The notes below the pieces were generated by a model. The model saw only the letters and a list, made by a program, of their open reading frames with translations. It was not told where the DNA came from and did no database searches. Positions 1 through 6,533 of a stretch of DNA of 12,139 nt are shown here, in pieces. The stretch lies in NCBI GenBank assembly GCA_017391665.1, contig JAFOXS010000040.1:1-12139 (forward strand), in the 5' to 3' direction. The position numbers and the translations under genes are program-made. This stretch comes from Alistipes sp. Lineage in GTDB: Bacteria > Bacteroidota > Bacteroidia > Bacteroidales > Rikenellaceae. Each line of letters starts with the position of its first letter. Position 1 is the first letter of the stretch.

Positions 1-1827
1 GTCGGCAAAGGTTACGCTGAATTGCTCAACGGGTAGCGGCTGCACGGTGTATGGCACGTTGTACTGGCTTGATATGTAGCGCAGTATGCCTTTGTATATG
101 GCGCGGCTTGCGATAAACTTAAAGCGGGGGTCGTTGCCGTAGCGCATGTCGGCGAAATTCTGGTGCGACATCGACTCCAGCAGCATCGTGGGTGCACTCG
201 GCACACGAGCCTCATAGTATGAACGGTTCCACATACCTCGGCGGCTCCAGCAGGGCTCGGCCTTGGCACGTATGTCGCTAACGAGTTGAGTCATCACAAT
301 ATCGGTCAGATCGCGCGACAGATAGCGGTCGGCACCACCCTCAAAACGCCCCTTGTTATCCTTCGTGTAGTAGATTCCCAGCGTGCCTATGATGTCGTCA
401 TTCAGACGTACACCAGCATCCGAGTGGAAGGCCAGCACCATGTCGATGGGGATAGACTTGCCATCCTCCTTGGGCAGGCGCTCCGAACCACCCATCAGTG
501 AATTGACCCAGTGGGCACGCGACATGTAGTCGTCCTTATAGTCGTCCATGTTCTCCTTTGGAGTATAAACATCCTCCTCGAAACCAGACCATTGCAGCCA
601 GTAACGTGAACCTTCGCAGAAGCGTGGATACTCGCTCGTGGTGGCCTCATAATGCACATCATCCTGCTGGAATCGAGCGCTGGGTATGCGGGCAATGTTG
701 CCGTAGCCTCCGCCGATCTTTACGGCATCAGCCGAGATGATTCTGTCATCATCCTCACTCTTGTTCGTAAGTGATACGAGGCAGTTGCTATCGCCCTTGC
801 GGAAGGTGAAGTGACCCAGATATACCCACATGCCGCCACCCATCTGCTGATTTACGGCAAAGCGACTTTCGCCGCCGGCATGGTGGATGGTGTAGGTGGC
901 ATCTTCTGCGCTCTTGTCGCCACTGCTTTTGTATGATACATATACGGCATACTCGCCATCCTCGGGGATGGACGCATGCCACTCAAAGCGGCTCTCATCA
1001 CCTGAAGTGATGGTTTCGGTAGATCGTGCACTACCCTCACGGAAAGGGTTTTGTCCAGTAAGGTATCTCTCTCGCTTGTGTGCAAATCCTGTGCCGGCAT
1101 CCTTCCATGCTTTGTCGCCATTATGCTCTATGGTGCGCGTGGGGTCAATGCCCTCGTCATTGTCGATGATTATCTCATTGGTCTGGGTGTCGCGCTCGCG
1201 AGGAAGCAGCACGTTGGCACCCGCATTCTCAAGCATCGGCACCAGGTAAGGCAACACGAAACTCTGCGTAAAGAGATCCTCGACAGTCTCCCAGAGGCGT
1301 GAACGCTGCCAGCGCCATAGGTTTTCATCCTGCTCGAAGTAGCGACCATGGCTCTGCCACATGGCAATGTGTCGTCCCGACAGACCCTCCTCGGGGTGGC
1401 TGACTGTGGATAGCGGACGCACAAGTGGCTGCGATGAGCGATTGGTGAAGCGCACAGCATTACGGTTTTTCGAACGGTAATATGTGGGTATCAGCTCCTC
1501 GATGCGGTGATTGTCGGTTATAATCGAGATGTTGTAATTAGAGTATTTGTCGGGCAGCAGCATGCGCACCGAATCGTAGATAGCCTGCACGTTATCCTCA
1601 CGGAAAGGATAGTACGACAAGCCAATTGATGCGTATATCTCGACCTTGTCGCCAGCAGCACGTGTGCGATCGACCTTGACCGAACCGCCCAGCACTTCGC
1701 GGCTGACGATGCGTGTAAGCATATCGGCTATATCCAGACGAGAGTCTGTGGGCAGTGTTTGTGCCTGAGCGAAGCCCGAGAGCAGAATGGTTGCAAATAG
1801 AAGTATATTGCGGTGTAGTTTATTCAT
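1..1827 (-). CDS. Secreted N-acetylmuramoyl-L-alanine amidase with golvesin-type domain (partial, C-terminus off left edge)
   Basis: An open frame of 609 codons runs from ATG at 1825-1827 to the left edge without a stop, so the C-terminus is missing. Residues 1-22 form a type I signal peptide ending AQA before Gln23, so the protein is exported. An Amidase_3-like zinc fold is split in two. The first half (about 150-228) has IAMWQSHGRY, with His160 as a ligand, a Glu at 180 or 183, and NAGANVLLPRERD. The second half (about 460-590) has AFHSDAG, with His468, and LLESMSHQN, with Glu551. This is the His-Glu-His pattern plus catalytic Glu of amidases that cleave the MurNAc-L-Ala bond of peptidoglycan. 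Residues about 232-372 look like a golvesin C-terminal/Xly-type beta-sandwich (IPEDGEYAVYVSY, GGGMWVYLGHFTF). Such proteins are often labelled xanthan lyase in databases, but no lyase domain is visible here. Residues 23-150 are an unrecognised N-terminal region. The start overlaps the symporter stop by 8 nt, implying coupled expression. The amidase call is fairly secure; the exact substrate is not known. Confidence 0.82.
   Translation of the reverse strand, partial: MNKLHRNILLFATILLSGFAQAQTLPTDSRLDIADMLTRIVSREVLGGSVKVDRTRAAGDKVEIYASIGLSYYPFREDNVQAIYDSVRMLLPDKYSNYNISIITDNHRIEELIPTYYRSKNRNAVRFTNRSSQPLVRPLSTVSHPEEGLSGRHIAMWQSHGRYFEQDENLWRWQRSRLWETVEDLFTQSFVLPYLVPMLENAGANVLLPRERDTQTNEIIIDNDEGIDPTRTIEHNGDKAWKDAGTGFAHKRERYLTGQNPFREGSARSTETITSGDESRFEWHASIPEDGEYAVYVSYKSSGDKSAEDATYTIHHAGGESRFAVNQQMGGGMWVYLGHFTFRKGDSNCLVSLTNKSEDDDRIISADAVKIGGGYGNIARIPSARFQQDDVHYEATTSEYPRFCEGSRYWLQWSGFEEDVYTPKENMDDYKDDYMSRAHWVNSLMGGSERLPKEDGKSIPIDMVLAFHSDAGVRLNDDIIGTLGIYYTKDNKGRFEGGADRYLSRDLTDIVMTQLVSDIRAKAEPCWSRRGMWNRSYYEARVPSAPTMLLESMSHQNFADMRYGNDPRFKFIASRAIYKGILRYISSQYNVPYTVQPLPVEQFSVTFAD
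1820..1827 (-). other. 8-nt gene overlap, probable translational coupling
   Basis: Read on the minus strand, the octamer ATGAATAA contains the amidase start (ATG, 1825-1827) and the symporter stop (TAA, 1820-1822) in different frames. A ribosome ending the symporter could restart directly on the amidase. AAGGATG precedes the overlap and could serve as a weak ribosome-binding site. Confidence 0.75.
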
Positions 1828-3280
1828 CCTTATTCTTGTTTTGTGTTGATGCGAAATAGAATCCAAAGATAGTAAATAAAGCGTTATATCCCAAGAGTTC
1901 GAATCCGATGTGATAGCCGAATTTCTCAGCGGCAACCCACTGCAGGATGTAACTCATTATGGGTGACAGCAGAGCAATGGCGGGAACCGCCTTCTGGCGA
2001 ATGTTTCGGCGTGAGATCATACCGAAGACAAACATTCCGAGTATGGGACCATAGGTGTAGCCTGCAACCTTAAATACAAGGTTTATTATGCTGTCGCTGG
2101 CCAGATGTTTGAAGACGAGAATGACTACAAACAGAATGGCGGCCATTACTATATGGGTGCGGTGGCGCAGTCGGGTGAGTGCGGCTTCATCATAACGTTT
2201 GCGGCCATCCATGATATCTAATGTGAAGGCCGTTGTGAGAGCTGTGAGGGATGCTCCTGCTGCTGAATAAGTACTTGAGATAAGTCCTATAACAAACATT
2301 ACACCAGCTACTACGGGTAATCCATCCTGTGTGGCTACCAACGGGAATGCATCGTCACCACGTGCAGGTGCGGGTAGTGACGCGAAGTCGATATAACGGT
2401 AGATGAGTGCACCCAGCGAGAGGAATAACAATATGACAACAGCCTGGCAGATGGCCGTGAGAATGATGTTTGTCTGTGAGTCTCGTATCGTGCGGCAACT
2501 CATGTTGCGCTGCATCATATCCTGATCCAGACCGGTCATGGCTACAAGGCATAATGCTCCGCCTGCGACCATCTTCCAGAAGTAGCGGGATGAAGAGTGG
2601 TCGTCGAAGAACCACATCTGCGAATAGGGCGACGAAATAACGCTATCCACGGCAGCACCCAAAGAGAGATCCATACGATGGCAGATGGCCCAAATGCATA
2701 CGATGATACTTGCTACGAGGCATAGTGATTGCAGGATGTCGGTGGCAATGAGCGAACGCACACCACCAGTGCGGGTGTAGAGCCATACGACAAGCAGTGT
2801 GAAGAGTACGTTTATGGTAAAGCTAATGTTGAAATGATCAAATACAAGTATCTGCATCACAGAGCATACAACGTATATTTTCAGTGCGGCTCCAATGACC
2901 TTCGCCACCATGAAACACCATGCTCCCGTACGGTGGGTGGTAAGGCCAAATCGCATATCCAGCCACTCGTATAATGATACTACTCCGCGACGATAAAAGA
3001 TGGGGACAAGTATGAAGGCTACGATGAGTTGGCCGATGGTGAAACCGATGACCATCTGCATGTACGAAAATGAGTCGGCGGCAACTGATCCCGGCACCGA
3101 GATGAAGGTTACACCCGACATTGCCGCGCCTATCATAGCAAGGGTTGCTGCATACCACGATGTGCGTCTTCCTCCGATGAAGAAAGTCGCGTTGTCGGCC
3201 CCCTCGGCCCTGCGGCGAGCCAGCAGGAAAAGGAGCGCAAGATATGCTGCAAGCGTAAGGAGAATGGTCTCAGGTGACAT
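1820..3280 (-). CDS. Sodium:solute symporter (SSS family)
   Basis: This 486-residue inner-membrane protein is almost entirely hydrophobic helices and has the usual SSS length, with about 13 segments expected for the family. Family motifs are visible: GAAMSGVTFISVPG (51-64, TM1), TGGVRSLIATDILQ (171-184), TGLDQDMMQRN (249-259) and the TM8 stretch YSAAGASLTALTTAF (338-352). SSS proteins use the sodium gradient to import sugars, sialic acid, amino acids or similar solutes; the substrate cannot be read from the sequence. In TM8 the more usual YSSADS-like pattern is changed to YSAAGA, so one of the serines near the second sodium site appears to be Ala. The stop overlaps the start of the peptidoglycan amidase gene (ATGAATAA), so I infer that the pair works together, perhaps importing a product of cell-wall breakdown. 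A TATCTTTG element and a palindrome lie just upstream. The family call is secure; the substrate is inference. Confidence 0.9.
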   Translation of the reverse strand: MSPETILLTLAAYLALLFLLARRRAEGADNATFFIGGRRTSWYAATLAMIGAAMSGVTFISVPGSVAADSFSYMQMVIGFTIGQLIVAFILVPIFYRRGVVSLYEWLDMRFGLTTHRTGAWCFMVAKVIGAALKIYVVCSVMQILVFDHFNISFTINVLFTLLVVWLYTRTGGVRSLIATDILQSLCLVASIIVCIWAICHRMDLSLGAAVDSVISSPYSQMWFFDDHSSSRYFWKMVAGGALCLVAMTGLDQDMMQRNMSCRTIRDSQTNIILTAICQAVVILLFLSLGALIYRYIDFASLPAPARGDDAFPLVATQDGLPVVAGVMFVIGLISSTYSAAGASLTALTTAFTLDIMDGRKRYDEAALTRLRHRTHIVMAAILFVVILVFKHLASDSIINLVFKVAGYTYGPILGMFVFGMISRRNIRQKAVPAIALLSPIMSYILQWVAAEKFGYHIGFELLGYNALFTIFGFYFASTQNKNKDE

Positions 3281-3305
3281 ATTTTACGGCATTTGGTTCG
3301 TTACT

Positions 3306-3320
3306 TACCACAATGTGGTA
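3306..3320. promoter_or_regulatory. Perfect 15-bp palindrome, candidate operator
   Basis: The sequence TACCACA-A-TGTGGTA is a perfect inverted repeat with 7-bp arms around a single central base. It lies between the symporter start codon (3280) and the minus-strand -7 element (3333-3340), that is, near or just after the expected symporter transcription start. This is a usual place for a repressor operator. The regulator is not identified, and no regulator gene is present in the window. Confidence 0.45.
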
Positions 3321-3332
3321 TTTTTCGCCGCA

Positions 3333-3340
3333 CAAAGATA
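3333..3340 (-). promoter_or_regulatory. Candidate -7 element for the symporter-amidase operon
   Basis: On the minus strand this reads TATCTTTG, an exact match to the Bacteroidetes primary-sigma -7 consensus TAnnTTTG. It lies 52 bp upstream of the symporter ATG. No good TTTG is found about 19 bp further upstream; only a T-rich run is there, so the -33 half is weak. The call rests on the exact -7 match and its position. Confidence 0.5.
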
Positions 3341-3360
3341 CGAATTAGCCACAAAAAAAA

Positions 3361-3390
3361 TTGCTTTTCAAAATAAATTTAATATCTTTG
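3361..3390 (+). promoter_or_regulatory. Promoter of the biotin-dependent carboxyltransferase gene
   Basis: TATCTTTG at 3383-3390 matches the Bacteroidetes -7 consensus exactly. A TTG at 3361-3363, preceded by A, sits 19 bp upstream as the -33 element. Transcription would start near 3396, giving a 5' leader of about 55 nt that is AT-rich and has no Shine-Dalgarno sequence, as is usual for the phylum. Its -7 element is about 43 bp from the opposing -7 element, making a divergent promoter pair. Confidence 0.65.
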
Positions 3391-3450
3391 CGTGGAGATA
3401 AAAGGTGTTATTTCAAAAAGATTAAAAATTAGATAATATTAATTTATACT

Positions 3451-5331
3451 ATGGCAAGATCATTAAAGATTAGAGATTTGACATTGCGCGACGGTCAGCA
3501 GTCTTCATTTGCTACCCGTATGACGCAGGAGCAGATTAACCGTTGCCTGCCCTACTACAAGGATGCAGGATTTTTCGCCATGGAGGTTTGGGGCGGTGCA
3601 GTGCCCGACTCTGTAATGCGATATCTGGGTGAGAACCCCTGGACTCGTTTGGAGAGTATTCATAAGGAGATTGGTGACATTTCAAAGCTTACAGCACTCT
3701 CTCGCGGTCGTAACCTCTTCGGCTACGCTCCCTATACAGATGAGATTATCGACGGCTTCAGCCGCAACGCTATCCAGAGCGGTTTGGGTATCATGCGTAT
3801 CTTCGATGCGTTGAACGATGTGGATAACGTGAAGTCTACAATTAAGTACGTTAAGCGTTATGGCGGTATTGCCGACTGCGCTGTGTGCTACACCGTAGAT
3901 CCCAAGTATCCCCAGCCCTCGTTCCTTCAGAAGCTCTTTGGCAAGAAGGCTCCCCAGCCCGTATTTACCGACGAGTACTTCCTCGAGAAGGCTACACAGA
4001 TGGCTGCCCTGGGTGCTGATATGATTACTATCAAGGATATGTCGGGACTTATTCCTCCCCAGCGTATCAGCCGCCTGGTGAAGCTCTTCAAGCAGCACGT
4101 TAAGGTGCCCATCGATTTCCATACCCACTCTACTCCCGGTTACGGTTTGGCTTCAGTATTTGCAGCTATCGCAGCTGGTGTTGACGTAGTGGATACAAAC
4201 TGCTGGTGGTTTGCCGGTGGTACAGGTGCACCTGCATTGGAGCTTGTATATGTATTCTGCCAGAAGATGGGTATCGACATCGGCGTAAATATGGACGCTG
4301 TGGCTAAGATCAACGAGCAGTTGAAGGGTATCCGCAAGGAGTTGGAGTTGTCGGTATTCGGTGCTGAGAAACCCAAGCCCAACCGCTTCGCATTCTCTGA
4401 TACTGCAGATCAGCTCTTCAATGAGGCTGTTGCTGCAGCTAAGGCTGAGAACTTCGACAAGCTGCTGGAGATTAGCCAGAAGATCGAGGCTTACTATGGC
4501 TTCCCCGCTCCCAATGAGCTCGTTCAGAAGGCTGAGATCCCCGGTGGTATGTACTCTAACATGGTGGCTCAGCTCAAGCAGCTCAAGTCAGAGGACATCC
4601 TGCCCCGCGCTATGGAGCTCATTCCTTCAGTGCGTTTGTCAGCAGGTTTGCCTCCCCTTGTAACTCCTACATCACAGATCGTAGGTGCACAGGCTGTAAA
4701 CTGCGCTATGGACGAGAAGGCTGGTCGTGAGATGTACACCAACAAGAGCTCACAGTTCATCGGTTTGGTGAAGGGTGACTACGGTAAGACTCCCGTGAAG
4801 ATCGACCCCGAGTTCCGTATGAAGATTTGTGGTTTCAGCGACGAGCGTCCTTATGATACCTCTAAATATACTATGCAGCCCAACCCCGAGTTGCCCGAGG
4901 CAGGAGGTGTTAAGCTTGCAGAGAACGAGAAGGAGGTACTCTTGCTCGAGTTGTTCCCTCTGGTAGCTAAGAACTACCTGACCAACACAAAGAAGAAGGC
5001 TTACGAGACTGAGCAGGCTGAGAAGGCTGCTAAGGAGGCTGCAAAGGCTGCTGCCGAGGCAAAGCGTGCCGCTGAGGCTAAGGCTGCTCTGGATGCACAG
5101 CGCATTAAGCCCATTACAGGCAAGACCGTAGAGGCTCCCCTGCCCGGTCGTATTCTGGAGGTATGTGTAAAGGTTGGCGATCAGGTTAAGCGTGGCCAGA
5201 CTATCGTAATCCTCGATGCTATGAAGATGGAGAATAATATCACTACCGACTACGCTGGTACCGTAAAGCAGGTCGTAGTAGAGGTTGGTGAGGCTGTTCC
5301 CGCTAACGCTATCCTGGCTGAGGTGGAATAG
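3451..5331 (+). CDS. Biotin-dependent carboxyltransferase: pyruvate carboxylase subunit B / oxaloacetate decarboxylase alpha
   Basis: This 626-residue cytoplasmic protein has three parts. The first is an HMGL-like TIM-barrel carboxyltransferase domain (about 1-270), with LTLRDGQQS holding metal ligand Asp14, TIKDMSG holding Lys195 (the carbamylated Lys of the family), and DFHTHS holding His224 and His226. The second is a PYC_OADA domain (about 290-480). The third is a biotinyl domain (557-626) with AMKMEN, the biotin acceptor being Lys592. A charged Ala/Lys/Glu-rich linker, probably helical (about 512-556), joins the last two. The family moves carboxyl between biotin and pyruvate/oxaloacetate, either making oxaloacetate (with a separate biotin carboxylase) or decarboxylating it to drive sodium export (with membrane beta and gamma subunits). 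Neither partner is encoded nearby, so the direction cannot be decided here. Lysine is nearly always AAG, suggesting high expression. The gene is monocistronic, with its own promoter and a strong terminator. The architecture is secure; the choice between the two roles is open. Confidence 0.92.
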   Translation: MARSLKIRDLTLRDGQQSSFATRMTQEQINRCLPYYKDAGFFAMEVWGGAVPDSVMRYLGENPWTRLESIHKEIGDISKLTALSRGRNLFGYAPYTDEIIDGFSRNAIQSGLGIMRIFDALNDVDNVKSTIKYVKRYGGIADCAVCYTVDPKYPQPSFLQKLFGKKAPQPVFTDEYFLEKATQMAALGADMITIKDMSGLIPPQRISRLVKLFKQHVKVPIDFHTHSTPGYGLASVFAAIAAGVDVVDTNCWWFAGGTGAPALELVYVFCQKMGIDIGVNMDAVAKINEQLKGIRKELELSVFGAEKPKPNRFAFSDTADQLFNEAVAAAKAENFDKLLEISQKIEAYYGFPAPNELVQKAEIPGGMYSNMVAQLKQLKSEDILPRAMELIPSVRLSAGLPPLVTPTSQIVGAQAVNCAMDEKAGREMYTNKSSQFIGLVKGDYGKTPVKIDPEFRMKICGFSDERPYDTSKYTMQPNPELPEAGGVKLAENEKEVLLLELFPLVAKNYLTNTKKKAYETEQAEKAAKEAAKAAAEAKRAAEAKAALDAQRIKPITGKTVEAPLPGRILEVCVKVGDQVKRGQTIVILDAMKMENNITTDYAGTVKQVVVEVGEAVPANAILAEVE

Positions 5332-5353
5332 TACTCCTTAATTATAATTAATT

Positions 5354-5397
5354 TGAAGCCTGTCCGAGAAAAATGTTGGACAGGCTTCATTTTTTTT
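5354..5397 (+). terminator. Rho-independent terminator of the carboxyltransferase gene
   Basis: A perfect 12-bp stem (TGAAGCCTGTCC at 5354-5365 with its complement at 5378-5389) encloses a 12-nt loop and is followed by eight T residues (5390-5397). It starts 22 nt after the stop codon at 5331 and separates this gene from the downstream operon. Confidence 0.93.
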
Positions 5398-5446
5398 GTT
5401 CGCATGTTTACAAATTGATGATTCAGAGTGATATATTGTCGCATAT

Positions 5447-5480
5447 TTTGGTCATTTATGGATTTTTTTTATTACCTTTA
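5447..5480 (+). promoter_or_regulatory. Possible promoter of the four-gene operon
   Basis: TACCTTTA at 5473-5480 matches seven bases of eight-base TAnnTTTG, counting the two free positions, with the last G replaced by A. TTTG at 5447-5450 could be the -33 element, but the 22-bp spacing is longer than the usual 19. The resulting leader to 5577 would be about 90 nt. A promoter must lie between the terminator at 5397 and the start at 5577; this is the best candidate I see, not a firm call. The rest of the 179-bp gap shows nothing clear. Confidence 0.3.
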
Positions 5481-5576
5481 CGACTGATTTTGTTATCGCT
5501 GATATCGTTGCAAGGCCTAATCAAAATCGCCCTATTTTAACCAATAAAAGAGTCGCGCAAAAGAACGTTTATTTCA

Positions 5577-6530
5577 ATGAAAGAACAATTAGAAGCTCTG
5601 AATGCCATATCCATCAACTTTGGCGAGGGCGGTATGATGATCGTCAACATCATTCTTGCGTTTGTGATGTTCGGCGTTGCGCTTGGTATCAAGCCGCAAA
5701 CATTTAAGGACGTATTTACAAATCCCAAAGCGGTTATTACCGGTGTACTGTTGCAATGGGTGGGCTTGCCGGCGGTGACCTTCGCCATTGCGCTGATTCT
5801 CAGCCCGCTGATTACGCCGATGATTGCCCTCGGTATGATTCTGGTGGCATCGTGCCCGGGAGGTAACATCTCCAATTTCATGAGCTCGCTCTCGCGTGGC
5901 AATGTGGAGTTGTCGGTGTCGATGACCGCCATTACTACTGCCTTAGCACCCGTGGCTACCCCATTCAACTTCTTCCTGTGGGGTTCGCTTTACAGCCACA
6001 TAATCAGCATCAAGGGTGATATTCCGATGCTTGTAATCCCCTTCTTCCCGATGTTGTGGCAGATTCTGCTTCTGCTGGGTGTGCCTATCGTCTTGGGTCT
6101 GTTGTTCTCTCGCCGTTTCCCCAATGCTACGAAGAAGATCACAAAGCCTGCGCAGGTGATCTCTATCCTGCTCTTCATGGGTATGGTTGTGGTGTCGTTC
6201 GCTCAGAACTTCCAGCTCTTCCTGGATAATATCTTCTACGTGTTCTTCATCGTAATGCTCCATAATGCATGTGCACTTGCTACGGGTTACTTCGGTAGCC
6301 GATTGGCAAAGTTACCCGAGCCGGATCGCCGTTCACTCACCGTTGAGACAGGTATCCAGAACTCTGGCTTGGGTCTGGTACTGCTCTTCAATGCCGCTAT
6401 TTTCCCGCCCGAAATGTGGCATGGACAGTATGGTGGTATGCTCTTCATTACCGCTTGGTGGGGAATTTGGCATATCATCTCGGGACTCACGGTGTCGTAT
6501 TATTTCCGCCGTAAACCCATTACGGAATAG
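5577..6530 (+). CDS. Bile acid:sodium symporter (BASS/SBF) family protein
   Basis: This 317-residue inner-membrane protein has about ten hydrophobic segments, the normal BASS length. Signature stretches are present: ASCPGGNISNFMSSLSRGN (91-109), SVSMTAITTALAPVATPF (113-130) and VETGIQNSGLG (256-266). Glu257 and Gln261 match the conserved acidic and Gln residues that bind sodium in the crossover helices of bacterial ASBT homologues. Family members import bile acids, pantoate, pyruvate or other organic anions with sodium; the substrate here is unknown. The start is ATG at 5577 without a Shine-Dalgarno sequence. It is the first gene of a tight run of four, with only 3 nt to the next start, so it is probably co-transcribed with an acyltransferase and an outer-membrane barrel. 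The name bile acid is a family label, not evidence for that substrate. Confidence 0.88.
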   Translation: MKEQLEALNAISINFGEGGMMIVNIILAFVMFGVALGIKPQTFKDVFTNPKAVITGVLLQWVGLPAVTFAIALILSPLITPMIALGMILVASCPGGNISNFMSSLSRGNVELSVSMTAITTALAPVATPFNFFLWGSLYSHIISIKGDIPMLVIPFFPMLWQILLLLGVPIVLGLLFSRRFPNATKKITKPAQVISILLFMGMVVVSFAQNFQLFLDNIFYVFFIVMLHNACALATGYFGSRLAKLPEPDRRSLTVETGIQNSGLGLVLLFNAAIFPPEMWHGQYGGMLFITAWWGIWHIISGLTVSYYFRRKPITE

Positions 6531-6533
6531 TGT

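Noticed and set aside
896..1249. 117-codon open frame on the plus strand
   Set aside because: It lies fully antisense to the amidase gene, which has a continuous frame with a signal peptide and catalytic motifs. The antisense product has no recognisable features.
3000..3401. 133-codon open frame on the plus strand
   Set aside because: Most of it is antisense to the symporter gene and the rest crosses the divergent promoter region. Its predicted product shows no family features.
3682..4128. 148-codon open frame on the minus strand
   Set aside because: It is a mirror frame of the strongly codon-biased carboxyltransferase gene, in which antisense stops are rare. Nothing supports expression.
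5503..5510. TATCGTTG as an alternative -7 element for the four-gene operon
   Set aside because: It has one mismatch in the TTTG core and no -33 element at a suitable distance, so it is weaker than the candidate at 5473-5480.
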